Assembly: GCF_023585825.1 (NCBI RefSeq)
Contig: NZ_CP097751.1
Location: 726,947 to 790,946, forward strand
DNA length: 64,000 bases
DNA from: Candidatus Blochmanniella camponoti
Lineage (GTDB): Bacteria > Pseudomonadota > Gammaproteobacteria > Enterobacterales > Enterobacteriaceae
Direction of reading: 5' to 3'
In this document: positions 52,772 to 63,364 of the stretch, in pieces
Numbering within the stretch: the stretch's first letter is position 1
Layout: each line of letters starts with the position of its first letter
Translations under genes and position numbers: made by a program
The notes under the pieces: model-generated
What the model was told of the DNA's origin: nothing
What the model saw: the letters and a program-made list of their open reading frames with translations, nothing else
The model's database searches: none

Positions 52772-54550
52772 ATGCATCAGATACCAGTTAAAGAATTTTT
52801 TTCTATCGTCATAGGAGCTGGCGGCGCGGGTATGCGTGTTGCATTACAAGTTTCTAAAATGGGGTTTTCTTGTGCCTTAATATCTAAAGTCTTTCCTACA
52901 CGTTCACATACAGTATCTGCTCAAGGAGGGATTACGGTTGCTCTCGGTAATAATCACGAAGATGATTGGCAATGGCACATGTATGATACTGTAAAAGGAT
53001 CTGATTACATAGGAGACCAAAATGCTATTGAATATATGTGCAAAACAGGACCTAAAGCAGTTCTAGAGTTAGAACATATGGGGTTACCATTTTCTAGACT
53101 AAAAAATGGTCGTATTTACCAACGTCCATTTGGAGGACAAACTTTATATTATGGAAAAAAACAAGCAGCACGTACTGCTGCAGCTGCTGATCGTACTGGA
53201 CATGCACTATTACATACCTTATATCAACAAAACTTGAAGAATAAAACAACCATATTTTCAGAATGGTACGCATTAGATTTAGTAAAAAATCAAGATGGAA
53301 GAATACTTGGTTGTGTTGCTTTTTCTATTGAAACAGGAGAATTAACATATTTTAAAGCACGTGCTACAGTACTTGCAACTGGAGGAGGAGGACGCATTTA
53401 TCAATCTACCACCAATGCCCATATCAACACAGGGGATGGAATTGGCATGGTATTGCGAGCAGGTATTCCTGCTCAAGATATGGAAATGTGGCAATTTCAT
53501 CCCACTGGCATAGCTGGTGTTGGGATCTTAGTAAGTGAAGGATGTCGTGGTGAAGGAGGATATCTTTTAAATATTGCAGGAGAAAGATTTATGGAGCGTT
53601 ATGCTCCTAATGTAAAAGATTTAGCCGGACGTGATGTGGTAGCTCGAGCAATTATGTTGGAAATTCAAGAAGGTCGAGGTTATTCGGGTACATGCGGTCC
53701 TCATGTTAAATTAAAAATAGATCATTTGGGAAAAGAATTATTAGAGTTACGATTACCTGGTATACTAGAATTAGTGCGTACTTTTTCTTATATAGATCCC
53801 GTAAAAGAATTAATTCCAGTATTTCCTACCTGTCATTACATGATGGGTGGTATTCCTACAACGGTGCGTGGAGAAGTAATTACTGTAAACAATGCGGGTA
53901 CAGATACGATAGTACCAGGTTTATTTGCGGTTGGAGAAACTGCTTGTGTATCAGTACATGGGGCTAATCGACTAGGTGGAAATTCTTTATTAGATTTAAT
54001 CGTATTCGGGCATGCTACAGGAACATATATACAAGCGTATTTATCAGAAGAAGAATGGCCGGTTCGTGGGCCTACTGATTCTGATATAGAACGATCATTA
54101 GCTCGTTATATTCGCTGGAATAACAACAAACCGGGTGCAACAGAAAATCCAGCAACAATACGTCAAGATTTGCAGTCGTGTATGCAAAACAATTTCTCTG
54201 TTTTCAGAGAAGAACAAAAAATGCTGAAAGGATTGCAAGAACTAAAAGAAATACGTAACCGATTAAACTGCGCGATTTTATCAGATAAATCTCATACATT
54301 TAACACACAGCGTGTTGAATGTTTAGAATTAGATAATTTATTAGAAACTGCTTATGTAACTGCTATGGCTGCCATTTTTAGAACCGAAAGCAGAGGAGCT
54401 CATAGTCGTTATGATTTTCCCATGCGTGATGATAAAAATTGGTTGTGTCATACATTATATTTACCAAAAAATGATATTATGATTCGTCGTAATGTGAATA
54501 TGCAACCAAAATTTCGTTCTCCTTTTCCTCCGAAAACTCGTGTTTATTAA
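52772..54550 (+). CDS. sdhA: Succinate dehydrogenase flavoprotein subunit
   Basis: Oxidises succinate to fumarate with covalent FAD. It has 592 residues (E. coli 588). FAD loop [10 protein letters not shown] (13-22), FAD-linking H46 in [11 protein letters not shown], substrate site [21 protein letters not shown] in short words HPTG and [18 protein letters not shown] and [14 protein letters not shown]. Highly conserved. Confidence 0.97.
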   Translation: MHQIPVKEFFSIVIGAGGAGMRVALQVSKMGFSCALISKVFPTRSHTVSAQGGITVALGNNHEDDWQWHMYDTVKGSDYIGDQNAIEYMCKTGPKAVLELEHMGLPFSRLKNGRIYQRPFGGQTLYYGKKQAARTAAAADRTGHALLHTLYQQNLKNKTTIFSEWYALDLVKNQDGRILGCVAFSIETGELTYFKARATVLATGGGGRIYQSTTNAHINTGDGIGMVLRAGIPAQDMEMWQFHPTGIAGVGILVSEGCRGEGGYLLNIAGERFMERYAPNVKDLAGRDVVARAIMLEIQEGRGYSGTCGPHVKLKIDHLGKELLELRLPGILELVRTFSYIDPVKELIPVFPTCHYMMGGIPTTVRGEVITVNNAGTDTIVPGLFAVGETACVSVHGANRLGGNSLLDLIVFGHATGTYIQAYLSEEEWPVRGPTDSDIERSLARYIRWNNNKPGATENPATIRQDLQSCMQNNFSVFREEQKMLKGLQELKEIRNRLNCAILSDKSHTFNTQRVECLELDNLLETAYVTAMAAIFRTESRGAHSRYDFPMRDDKNWLCHTLYLPKNDIMIRRNVNMQPKFRSPFPPKTRVY

Positions 54551-54566
54551 AAAATGGAGTTTAAAT

Positions 54567-55313
54567 ATGCAAATTAAATTTTCCATTTACCGTTATCATC
54601 CTGAAATCAGTAAAAATGCCTGCATGAAAAATTATACGCTTAATTTATTACATGCAAAAAATATGACATTATTAGATGCCTTAATTAAATTGAAAGAACA
54701 AGATCCAACTTTAACATTTCGTCGTTCTTGTAGAGAAGGAGTATGTGGTTCTGATGGCATGAATATAAATGGCACAAATAATCTGGCATGCATTACTTCA
54801 TTAAAGCAATTATATGATAGTAATCATCAGAATGCAATTGTAGTACGTCCATTATCTGGATTTCCAATAATCCGAGATTTAGTAGTAGATATGAGTCAAT
54901 TTTTTCTTCAATATGAAAGAGTACAACCGTTTTTAATACATGACCGTTCCAATCAACAACCTCAATTTCTTCACGAACATTTACAATCTCCAGAAGAACG
55001 CTCTAAATTAGATGGATCTTATGAATGCATATTATGTGCATGTTGTTCTAGTGCTTGTCCCTCTTTCTGGTGGAATCCAGATAAATTTATTGGTCCTGCT
55101 GGATTATTGACCTTATATCGCTTTTTAATGGACAGCCGTGATACTAATGATCAAGAACGATTGGAACTTTTAAAAGATTCGTTTAGTATTTTTCGTTGTC
55201 ATAACATTATGAATTGCGTTAGTGTATGTCCTAAAAAATTAAATCCAGCTAAGGCTATAGGCCATATTAAACGAATATTAGCAAAAAATTTGATTGGCAT
55301 ACAGAACATTTAA
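54567..55313 (+). CDS. sdhB: Succinate dehydrogenase iron-sulfur subunit
   Basis: Passes electrons from FAD to quinone. It has 248 residues (E. coli 238) from ATG 54567, which has a ggag site and aligns with the E. coli start; the longer frame from 54540 overlaps sdhA and is rejected. [2Fe-2S] cysteines in CREGVCGSDG, then CILCACCSSACPSFWWNPD and CVSVCPKKLNP for the 4Fe-4S and 3Fe-4S clusters. 16 bases after sdhA. Confidence 0.96.
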   Translation: MQIKFSIYRYHPEISKNACMKNYTLNLLHAKNMTLLDALIKLKEQDPTLTFRRSCREGVCGSDGMNINGTNNLACITSLKQLYDSNHQNAIVVRPLSGFPIIRDLVVDMSQFFLQYERVQPFLIHDRSNQQPQFLHEHLQSPEERSKLDGSYECILCACCSSACPSFWWNPDKFIGPAGLLTLYRFLMDSRDTNDQERLELLKDSFSIFRCHNIMNCVSVCPKKLNPAKAIGHIKRILAKNLIGIQNI

Positions 55314-55516
55314 GAGAACAACAATATTATGAAGCACAATTTAAAATAATATACAAATAACAATCCAAATAAAATGAAATATATATCTATGCATGATTAT
55401 AGTAGCTAATGAAATTAGAAACCAAGTATTTATAATATAGCAAATACTTTATTAAACTAATTACTTAATGTTGAGTAGTTCAAAAGATAAATGCAATAAA
55501 ATACAAGGATTTTAGA

Positions 55517-58378
55517 ATGTATAGTGACACACTGAAAAATTGGTTAAATTCTTCTTATTTATCAAAAAGTAATCAATCTTATATAGAACAAATTTATCAG
55601 GATTTTTTAAAAAATCCCAATTCCATAGATTCTAGTTGGATTGAAGTTTTTAAACAATTATTTGTTGAAAACAATTATAACGATCAATATCTTGATGATT
55701 TAAAAAATAACACATATTCTAAATTAGAATACAACATTGCACCTCGTGATTCACATACACAAGCTAATACTTGTAGTAATATTACTTATATACAGATATT
55801 ACAATTAATAAATTCTTTCAGAATATATGGACACCAATGCGCCGCATTAGATCCTTTACAGTTACGGAACAGTGAATACAAAAACTATCTTTTAGACTTA
55901 GAGAGTTATAATTTCGTTTTACAAAATCTTCAAAAAAAATTCGATATAACCCATTTTGGAATAAACAAAGAATCAATGACCTTGTTAGAAATATATGAAT
56001 TTCTTAAAAAGACTTATTGTGGCCCTATAGGCATTGAGTATATGCATATTCTTGATGTAAATATAATACTGTGGATTCAAAATCACTTTGAATCCACAGA
56101 AGGAATGCTTAAGTTTCATGATGAAGAGAAAAAACAATTTCTTCAAGAAATTGTTTCGGCAGAAGGAATAGAGCGCTATTTAGGAATAAAATTTCCAGGA
56201 GTTAAAAGATTTTCATTAGAAGGGGGTGATGTTTTAATCCCCATGCTAAAAGAAATTATACGTTACTCCGTTTGTCATCAAAATATCAAAGAAATATTTT
56301 TAGGTATGGCTCACCGTGGTCGTCTAAATGTATTAATTAATATTTTAGGTAAAAATCCTCAAGATTTATTTGACGAATTTTCTAATAAACACCATACTAC
56401 TTGCAGTAGTGGCGACGTAAAATATCATCAAGGATTTTATTCGGATGTTACAGTTAATGGAGAGATTATACATTTATCTCTATTATGTAATCCTTCTCAT
56501 CTGGAAATTGTTAGCCCAGTAGTCATGGGATGCACTCGAGCGCGGATTGATCAGTTGCTTAAAGAATCAATTCATCATGATGAAAAAAAATGTAATATTG
56601 TACTCCCAATTACGATACATGGGGACGCAGCAATTAGCGCTCAAGGCATCGTTCAAGAAACTTTTAACATGTCTAAAACTCGTGCTTATGATGTAGGAGG
56701 AACAGTACATATTATTATTAATAATCAAGTAGGATTTACAACATCAAATATCCACGACATTCGTTCTACTCAACATTGTACGGATATTGCAAAAATGATA
56801 CAAGCTCCTATATTCCATGTTAACGCAGACAATGTAGATGCAGTCGTTTATGTTACTCGCGCTGCATTAAATTTTCGCAGTGTGTTTAAACGTGATGTAA
56901 TAATTGATCTAGTATGTTACCGTAGACACGGACACAATGAAGCGGACGAGCCAAGTGTTACTCAACCTCTGATGTATAAAAAAATTCGTAATCATCCAAC
57001 ATTACTTAATATTTATTCTGATTTTTTAAATAAAAATGGAATTATAAATACAAATGAAATTTCTCAAATGATTAATACATATCGTGAAAAATTGGAAAAA
57101 AAATGTTGCGTTCTGAATAAATGGAGACCAGTGCATATTCGCGCTTCTTTACATACAAATAGCTTACATAAAAATAAAAACATTCTGCATTCTAACAAAA
57201 TAAACACTCAATACTTAAAAAATTTAGCCTATTGTATCAATGATATTCCATCAAGTATCGTTATGCACTCTAGAGTAAAAAAAATTTATCATGAAAGAAT
57301 AGAGATGGCTTGCGGTAATAGATTGTTTGATTGGGGAGCAGCAGAAGTGCTAGCATATGCTACTTTATTAGATCAAGGAATTTCTATTCGTTTATCTGGA
57401 GAAGATGCTGCTCGAGGAACTTTTTTTCATAGACATGCTGTGATACATGATCAAAATAATGGTACGCAATATATCCCTTTAATGCACCTCATTAATGCAA
57501 AAGAAAATAAAAAAGGGTCTCTTTTTATCTGGGATTCAGTATTATCCGAAGAGGCAGCGTTGGCATTTGAATATGGTTACGCCAGTTTGGCAAATAATAT
57601 GCTAATTATTTGGGAAGCGCAATTTGGAGATTTTTCTAATGGAGCGCAAATTGTTATCGATCAATTTATTAGTTCCAGTGAGCAAAAGTGGGGCCAATTA
57701 TGCGGTTTAGTAATGCTTTTACCTCACGGATATGAAGGACAAGGGCCGGAACACTCTTCTTCTCGTATAGAACGGTATTTACAATTGTGCGCTGAACATA
57801 ATATACGCGTTTGCGTACCTTCCACCCCGGACCAAATGTACCATATATTATGCCAACAAGCAACATGTGATATTAATTGTAAAAAACCATTAATTATTAT
57901 ATCACCAAAATCTCTATTAAGACATCCCATGGTAACTACTTCATTAGAAAATTTAGCATATGGATCATTTAAAACGGTCTTTAATGAAATAGATGATAAT
58001 ATCGTTTCAAATAAAATCAAACGTGTGATAATATGCTCTGGAAAGGTATATTATGATTTATTAATTCAACGACGTAAAAACGAACAATATAACATAGCCA
58101 TTATTCGCATTGAACAACTATATCCTTTTCCTTATACAAAAATACAGGCTATTTTAGCTTCTTATTCGAACGTACAAGATTTTACTTGGTGCCAAGAAGA
58201 GCCTAAAAATCAAGGAGCTTGGCATTATATACAACATTGTTTTCATAACATAATATCTGAAAATGTTACATTAAATTATATAGGACGTCCTGATGCTGCT
58301 GCACCTGCAGTAGGATACTTTTCAGTGCATCAACAACAACAAAAAAAATTAATTGACGATGCATTAAATCTAAATTAA
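55517..58378 (+). CDS. sucA: 2-oxoglutarate dehydrogenase E1
   Basis: Thiamine-diphosphate enzyme that decarboxylates 2-oxoglutarate and loads succinyl on SucB. It has 953 residues (E. coli 933). N-terminal SucB-binding segment (YSDTLKNWLNSSYLSKSNQSYIEQIYQ region), IFLGMAHRGRLNVL, ThDP site HGDAAISAQGIVQET and INNQVGFTTS, RRHGHNEADEPS, GEDAARGTFFHRHAV and the C-terminal GRPDAAAPAVGY. 203 bases after sdhB, ribosome site aaggat. Confidence 0.97.
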   Translation: MYSDTLKNWLNSSYLSKSNQSYIEQIYQDFLKNPNSIDSSWIEVFKQLFVENNYNDQYLDDLKNNTYSKLEYNIAPRDSHTQANTCSNITYIQILQLINSFRIYGHQCAALDPLQLRNSEYKNYLLDLESYNFVLQNLQKKFDITHFGINKESMTLLEIYEFLKKTYCGPIGIEYMHILDVNIILWIQNHFESTEGMLKFHDEEKKQFLQEIVSAEGIERYLGIKFPGVKRFSLEGGDVLIPMLKEIIRYSVCHQNIKEIFLGMAHRGRLNVLINILGKNPQDLFDEFSNKHHTTCSSGDVKYHQGFYSDVTVNGEIIHLSLLCNPSHLEIVSPVVMGCTRARIDQLLKESIHHDEKKCNIVLPITIHGDAAISAQGIVQETFNMSKTRAYDVGGTVHIIINNQVGFTTSNIHDIRSTQHCTDIAKMIQAPIFHVNADNVDAVVYVTRAALNFRSVFKRDVIIDLVCYRRHGHNEADEPSVTQPLMYKKIRNHPTLLNIYSDFLNKNGIINTNEISQMINTYREKLEKKCCVLNKWRPVHIRASLHTNSLHKNKNILHSNKINTQYLKNLAYCINDIPSSIVMHSRVKKIYHERIEMACGNRLFDWGAAEVLAYATLLDQGISIRLSGEDAARGTFFHRHAVIHDQNNGTQYIPLMHLINAKENKKGSLFIWDSVLSEEAALAFEYGYASLANNMLIIWEAQFGDFSNGAQIVIDQFISSSEQKWGQLCGLVMLLPHGYEGQGPEHSSSRIERYLQLCAEHNIRVCVPSTPDQMYHILCQQATCDINCKKPLIIISPKSLLRHPMVTTSLENLAYGSFKTVFNEIDDNIVSNKIKRVIICSGKVYYDLLIQRRKNEQYNIAIIRIEQLYPFPYTKIQAILASYSNVQDFTWCQEEPKNQGAWHYIQHCFHNIISENVTLNYIGRPDAAAPAVGYFSVHQQQQKKLIDDALNLN

Positions 58379-58397
58379 TTTTTAAAAAGGATAGAAA

Positions 58398-59642
58398 ATG
58401 AGTAGTATTGACATTGTGGTTCCGAATTTACCTGAATCAGTTGCAGACGCTACTGTTGCTGTTTGGCATAAAAAATCAGGAGATACAGTTAAACAAGATG
58501 ATATTTTACTGGAAATAGAAACAGACAAAATTATGTTAGAAGTTCCTGCTCCAAACACGGGGATTTTAGAATCAATTTCAGAACAAGAGGGATCAACAGT
58601 AGTATCCGGACAAATTTTAGGCCGTCTAAATATTGATCATATCGTTGCTCAAAAAGATACAAAAAAAATATTTCAAGATCAAAAATCTATTACATCAGTA
58701 GCATCTCAAGAACATATTCTCACTCAAGATAACGAAAATCATAATATTTTAACTCCGTCTATTCGCAAATTAGTAACAGAGCATAATTTACAGCTAAAAA
58801 ATATTCAAGGCAGTGGAATAAAAGGACGTCTAACTCGTCAAGATATAGAGTCACATATTCATTCCGAAAAAAAATTACATTATGTTGATCAAAAAAATAA
58901 TGAAAATGTAGCGCATCGCCACATAAAAAATACAAAAAACGATCGTAAAGAAACACGTATTGTAATGAATCGATTACGAAAAAAAATCTCAGAACGCCTA
59001 TTAGCTGTTACTAATACTACAGCTATGTTAACTACTTTTAATGAAGTAAACATGCAACCCATCATAAAACTGCGAAAAAAATATGGAGAATTATTTGAAA
59101 AACGTTATGGAATTACATTAGGAATCATGTCTTTTTATGTAAAAGCAGTTTTAGAAGGCTTGAGATATTTTCCTGAAATTAATGCATCCATTGATGGAGA
59201 AGAAATTGTATATTATCATTATTTTGATATAAGTATTGCAGTATCTACAGTACGTGGTTTAATTACCCCAGTGCTACGAGATATCGATACATTAAGCATG
59301 TCCGACATAGAAAAAAATATAAAATCTTTAGCCGAAAAGGGGAGAGACGGAAAGTTAACAATTGAAGAATTAAGTGGAGGTAATTTTACCATTACTAACG
59401 GTGGAGTTTTTGGATCGTTAATGTCTACTCCTATTATCAATCCTCCACAAAGCGCAATTCTTGGTATGCATGCAATAAAGGATCGTCCCATAGCTCAAGA
59501 TGGACAGATAGTAATATTACCTATGATGTATTTAGCATTATCATATGATCATAGATTAATAGATGGAAAAGATTCTGTAAGATTTCTAGTATACATCAAA
59601 GAATTGTTAGAAGACCCAACACGCTTGTTTTTAGAAATATAA
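58398..59642 (+). CDS. sucB: 2-oxoglutarate dehydrogenase E2 (dihydrolipoyl succinyltransferase)
   Basis: Core of the complex. It has 414 residues (E. coli 405). Lipoyl domain with K44 in [11 protein letters not shown]3-binding domain ([14 protein letters not shown] ... [11 protein letters not shown], about 120-155), an Asn/Lys-rich linker, and the catalytic domain ending with the DHRLIDG motif: H385 and D389. E3 (lpdA) must be elsewhere. Ribosome site aaaaggat; 19 bases after sucA. Confidence 0.97.
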   Translation: MSSIDIVVPNLPESVADATVAVWHKKSGDTVKQDDILLEIETDKIMLEVPAPNTGILESISEQEGSTVVSGQILGRLNIDHIVAQKDTKKIFQDQKSITSVASQEHILTQDNENHNILTPSIRKLVTEHNLQLKNIQGSGIKGRLTRQDIESHIHSEKKLHYVDQKNNENVAHRHIKNTKNDRKETRIVMNRLRKKISERLLAVTNTTAMLTTFNEVNMQPIIKLRKKYGELFEKRYGITLGIMSFYVKAVLEGLRYFPEINASIDGEEIVYYHYFDISIAVSTVRGLITPVLRDIDTLSMSDIEKNIKSLAEKGRDGKLTIEELSGGNFTITNGGVFGSLMSTPIINPPQSAILGMHAIKDRPIAQDGQIVILPMMYLALSYDHRLIDGKDSVRFLVYIKELLEDPTRLFLEI

Positions 59643-59760
59643 TAATACAATATATATATGAATACTTTTTATATTCTTATATTTTTAATAAATTAATACA
59701 TTATATTAACTAAATTAATATCTTAATCTTAAGCAATCACAATACGTACGATCACATATT

Positions 59761-60936
59761 ATGAACTTATATGAATATCAAGCAAAAAAATTAATGGAAA
59801 AATACAATTTACCTGTTTTAAAAGGTTTTGTGTGTGCTACTTTAAATGATATAGAGCATTATATTGTATCGAATAGCATAGGTCATGGCCCATGGGTAGT
59901 AAAATGTCAAGTTCAAGCAGGAGGACGCGGGAAATCAGGAGGAGTGTGTGTTGTACACTCCACGAAAAATATATTATCTTTTGCTAATAAATGGCTTGGT
60001 AATAAATTGATAACATATCAAACTACTGATACCGGGGAATTAGTGACTTCTATTTTAATAGAACCCGCTGTGAAAATTGTTAAAGAATTTTATTTAAGCA
60101 TATCAATTGATAGAGATGAATCCCAAATAATATGTATGGCTTCTACGCAAGGTGGTATGAACATTGAAATTACAAAACAAAAAACACCTAATTTTATTCA
60201 TAAAATTGTCATAAATCCTTCAGTCGGAATATATCCTTATCAAGGACGGGTATTAGCATGTAAATTAGGCTTATCTGGAGCAAAAATAAATCAATTTTCC
60301 AAAATTATTGTTAGCACAACACGTATGCTGCTGGAAAATGATCTAACGTTAATTGAAATTAATCCATTAGCTATTACTGATGATGATCATTTTTGTTGTT
60401 TAGATGCCAAAGTAATTGTAGATCATAACGCCATATTTAGGCAATCAGAATTATTAAATATATGCGCGATAAATAAACCAATCGATATACTGAATTTTAT
60501 CAATTACATTCCCTTAGAGGGAAATATTGGTTGTATGGTCAATGGCGCTGGATTAGCGATGGCTACTATGGATGTAATTAAATCATTGGGAGGTATTCCT
60601 GCTAATTTTTTGGACATCGGGGGAGGTGCTAATAAAGAATGCATAATATCAGCTTTTAATATGATTTTAAAAGATGCTAAAGTGCAAGCGATACTTGTAA
60701 ATATTTTTGGCGGAATTGTATGCTGTGATTTAGTTGCTGAATGTATCATAACTGCATTGTCCAGATATACCACAAAACATATCCCTATCGTGGCTCGGTT
60801 AGAAGGAAATAATGCTACATTAGGTTCTAATCGATTAATTAATAGCAAACTCAATATTATTGTTACCGATAATTTAATTTATGCAATTCAACAAATTGTA
60901 ACTGCGGTGAAATTAAAAAATGTCAATTTTAGTTAA
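59761..60936 (+). CDS. sucC: Succinyl-CoA synthetase beta subunit
   Basis: Nucleotide-binding subunit; makes ATP from succinyl-CoA. It has 391 residues (E. coli 388). ATP-grasp domain with [31 protein letters not shown]-terminal [13 protein letters not shown]. The end NVNFS is an extension: E. coli ends at AAA-TAA overlapping ATG of sucD (TAATG), whereas one base appears lost here (AATG), so the frame runs 17 bases into sucD. An A6 run sits at this junction. Confidence 0.96.
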   Translation: MNLYEYQAKKLMEKYNLPVLKGFVCATLNDIEHYIVSNSIGHGPWVVKCQVQAGGRGKSGGVCVVHSTKNILSFANKWLGNKLITYQTTDTGELVTSILIEPAVKIVKEFYLSISIDRDESQIICMASTQGGMNIEITKQKTPNFIHKIVINPSVGIYPYQGRVLACKLGLSGAKINQFSKIIVSTTRMLLENDLTLIEINPLAITDDDHFCCLDAKVIVDHNAIFRQSELLNICAINKPIDILNFINYIPLEGNIGCMVNGAGLAMATMDVIKSLGGIPANFLDIGGGANKECIISAFNMILKDAKVQAILVNIFGGIVCCDLVAECIITALSRYTTKHIPIVARLEGNNATLGSNRLINSKLNIIVTDNLIYAIQQIVTAVKLKNVNFS

Positions 60937-61801
60937 TAAAGATACAAAAATAATTTGTCAAGGATTGACTGGTAAGCACGCCAGTTTTCATTCTCAACAA
61001 GCATTGAACTATGGTACTAAAATAGTAGGCGGAGTTACCCCGGGGAAAGGGGAAAGCACCCATCTTGGATTGCCAATATTTAACACTGTTGATGAGGCAA
61101 TAAATAGCACTAATGCGACGACTTCTATTATTTATGTACCCGCTCCTTTCTGTAAGGATGCAATTTTAGAATCAATTCATGCCGGTATTAAATTAATTGT
61201 TTGTATTACAGAGGGGATTCCAATATTGGATATGTTATTAATAAAACAACAATTAAAAAAACATAACACATGTATGATTGGACCAAATTGTCCAGGAATT
61301 ATTACTCCAGGCCAGTGTAAACTTGGAATCATGCCAAGTGATATCCATAACCCAGGTTGCGTAGGAATTATATCCAGATCAGGTACCTTAACATATGAAG
61401 TAGTAAAACAAACAACTGACCTTGGATTAGGTCAGTCCACATGCGTCGGCATTGGAGGTGACCCGATACTTGGTTCTGATTTTATTGATATATTATCATT
61501 ATTTGAACAAGATCCTCAAACATCATTAATGGTAATGATTGGTGAAATAGGAGGTAGATCTGAAGAAAAAGCAGCAGCATATATTAATAAATATATTACG
61601 AAACCAGTGATTGCATATATTGCTGGAACTACTGCTCCTAAAGGGAAGCGTATGGGGCACGCAGGTGCTATTATTTCTGGAATTGGTAGTACTGCTCATG
61701 AAAAATACGAGATTTTATCTAAATCAGGAGTACATATCGTAGATAATTTTGTTAAAATCGGTCAATTTATTAAATCTATTGATAAAAAACAATACACATA
61801 A
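60920..61801 (+). CDS. sucD: Succinyl-CoA synthetase alpha subunit
   Basis: CoA-binding subunit with the phosphohistidine. It has 293 residues (E. coli 289). CoA loop [17 protein letters not shown] region, [21 protein letters not shown] and the phosphorylated H247 in KRMGHAGAI. Overlaps sucC by 17 bases. Followed after 18 bases by a 52-bp perfect palindrome that probably ends the sdh-suc transcript. Confidence 0.97.
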   Translation: MSILVNKDTKIICQGLTGKHASFHSQQALNYGTKIVGGVTPGKGESTHLGLPIFNTVDEAINSTNATTSIIYVPAPFCKDAILESIHAGIKLIVCITEGIPILDMLLIKQQLKKHNTCMIGPNCPGIITPGQCKLGIMPSDIHNPGCVGIISRSGTLTYEVVKQTTDLGLGQSTCVGIGGDPILGSDFIDILSLFEQDPQTSLMVMIGEIGGRSEEKAAAYINKYITKPVIAYIAGTTAPKGKRMGHAGAIISGIGSTAHEKYEILSKSGVHIVDNFVKIGQFIKSIDKKQYT

Positions 61802-62178
61802 TATGTTCAAACAACATATATGTAGATACCATGTATATTAATAATATTATTAATATACATGGTATCTACATCATAGTAATAATAAGTGAGACATGATTAA
61901 TGTTGTTTTTATTATATCCAAATAGATAATGAGATCGCCTTTTTCTTTTATTTTATTTCACTTTTTAGATAAAATTAAGCAATATTTTACTATAATATGC
62001 TTTTAAAAACCACATGTTATTTAACAGATTATTTTTTATAAGAATTACCTCTTGTAACTGTTGTGTGTGTATGATTATGTTATCTTATGAATTAAATGAC
62101 TTTCGTAATAATAAAGGATTATTTATGATAATCACATTGTTATGCCCTTTATGCAATATTTAATTTAAATTAATTGGT
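61802..62178. other. Spacer sucD/tolQ
   Basis: 377 bases where E. coli has cydAB-ybgTE-ybgC before tolQ; no remnant recognised. Besides the palindrome there is a 12-codon open frame with a good ribosome site (aaggatt) at 62125-62163, encoding MIITLLCPLCNI, ending 15 bases before tolQ. Its meaning is unclear. Confidence 0.55.
61820..61871. repeat. 52-bp perfect palindrome downstream of sucD
   Basis: All 26 pairs match with no spacer; the centre is between 61845 and 61846 (ataatattat). Each half starts atgtagataccatgtatatt. It begins 19 bases after the sucD stop. In RNA it would be an extremely stable hairpin and could act as a terminator or 3' stabiliser; no U-tract follows. Confidence 0.9.
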
Positions 62179-62925
62179 ATGAATATTTTTGACTTATTTT
62201 TAGAAACTAATATTTTAGTACAAATTAGCATATTCGTATTAATTGGATTTTCCATTTTATCTTGGAGTATTATCTTCCATCGTATCTTCGTGTTAAGTTC
62301 AGCACAGCGAAAATTAAAAGTATTTGAAAACGAATTTTGGTCTGGAATAGATTTATCTAGTTTATATCAAAAAGCTGCAGCTCGTCGTAATAAATTAAAT
62401 GGAGCTGAACAAATTTTTTATGTAGGTTTTAAAGAATTTTCTAAGTTATATCAAACAAAACATTGTTCACCCGAAACAATGATGTCTAGAACACTGGACA
62501 ATATGCATACTGCAATAAATATAGAATTAAAATCGTTAGAAGATTATATTCCATTAATAGGTACAATCGGATCCATTAGTCCATATCTTGGCTTATTTGG
62601 AACCGTATTAGGGATTATACACGTTTTTATAGAATTAGGCAAAACAACGACTAACAATGTTGCCACTCAGATGATTCATATACAAATTATTGCACCAGGT
62701 ATTGCTGAATCATTAATTTCTACAGCAATTGGCTTGTTTGTAGCGATTCCAGCGGTTATAGCATTTAATTACTTAACTGCACAAATAAACAATATGGATC
62801 AAGATTATAACAACTTTATAGAAGAATTTATTACGATTCTATATCATCAGATTTTTTTTAATATTGATTCTGCGTTAAACAAGGAAAATCAATATGAAGA
62901 GAAAGCGTATCAGAAACACGATTAA
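62179..62925 (+). CDS. tolQ: Tol-Pal system protein TolQ
   Basis: Proton-channel subunit that, with TolR, energises TolA for outer-membrane constriction. It has 248 residues (E. coli 230). Three helices: about 10-33, 136-158 and 170-195, with GSISPYLGLFGTVLGIIHVF and IAPGIAESLISTAIGLFVAIPA. There is a short insert (TTNNVATQMIHIQ) between helices 2 and 3. The C-terminus is longer than in E. coli, extending 32 bases into tolR. Start ATG has a poor ribosome site. Confidence 0.94.
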   Translation: MNIFDLFLETNILVQISIFVLIGFSILSWSIIFHRIFVLSSAQRKLKVFENEFWSGIDLSSLYQKAAARRNKLNGAEQIFYVGFKEFSKLYQTKHCSPETMMSRTLDNMHTAINIELKSLEDYIPLIGTIGSISPYLGLFGTVLGIIHVFIELGKTTTNNVATQMIHIQIIAPGIAESLISTAIGLFVAIPAVIAFNYLTAQINNMDQDYNNFIEEFITILYHQIFFNIDSALNKENQYEEKAYQKHD

Positions 62926-63319
62926 GTCTGATATTAATATCATACCGTTTTTAGATATATTATTAGTTCTTTTAATGATCTTTATGTTGATACCATCTAA
63001 ATGGATACAAAGCTTTGAAGTAAATCTGCCAAATAGTCCAGTAATACCAAATATTATCAACAATGAAAAACTTATAATTACTATTGAAATTTTAGGAATG
63101 GGATTTTATAATCTCATTGTTAGTAATAAACATGTAGAGAAAGTGCGTTTAGACCAAATTTCATCAGAAATAAGTCATCAAACACACATCGCTCCTAATA
63201 TAACGTGCCTGATCGCTGCTTCAAAAACTGTAGAATACGATGAAATAATTAAAGTATTGAATTTGTTAAATCACATCGGTATACATTCAATTGGAATGAT
63301 AACAAATCCTTCTGTTTGA
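62894..63319 (+). CDS. tolR: Tol-Pal system protein TolR
   Basis: Bitopic stator partner of TolQ. It has 141 residues (E. coli 142). Short basic N-terminus, one helix (about 18-36) with the proton-channel Asp in IIPFLDILLVLLMIF, and a periplasmic domain with TVEYDEIIKVLNLLNHIGIHSIGM-like end (short words TVEYDEI, IGMIT). Start overlaps tolQ by 32 bases. Confidence 0.93.
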   Translation: MKRKRIRNTIKSDINIIPFLDILLVLLMIFMLIPSKWIQSFEVNLPNSPVIPNIINNEKLIITIEILGMGFYNLIVSNKHVEKVRLDQISSEISHQTHIAPNITCLIAASKTVEYDEIIKVLNLLNHIGIHSIGMITNPSV

Positions 63320-63364
63320 GTACGTAACGATATTCTTACATAACTTGGATGATAATTATTAAAT

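Noticed and set aside
54540-54566. Longer SdhB start
   Set aside because: Overlaps sdhA and adds nine unrelated residues; ATG 54567 has a ggag site.
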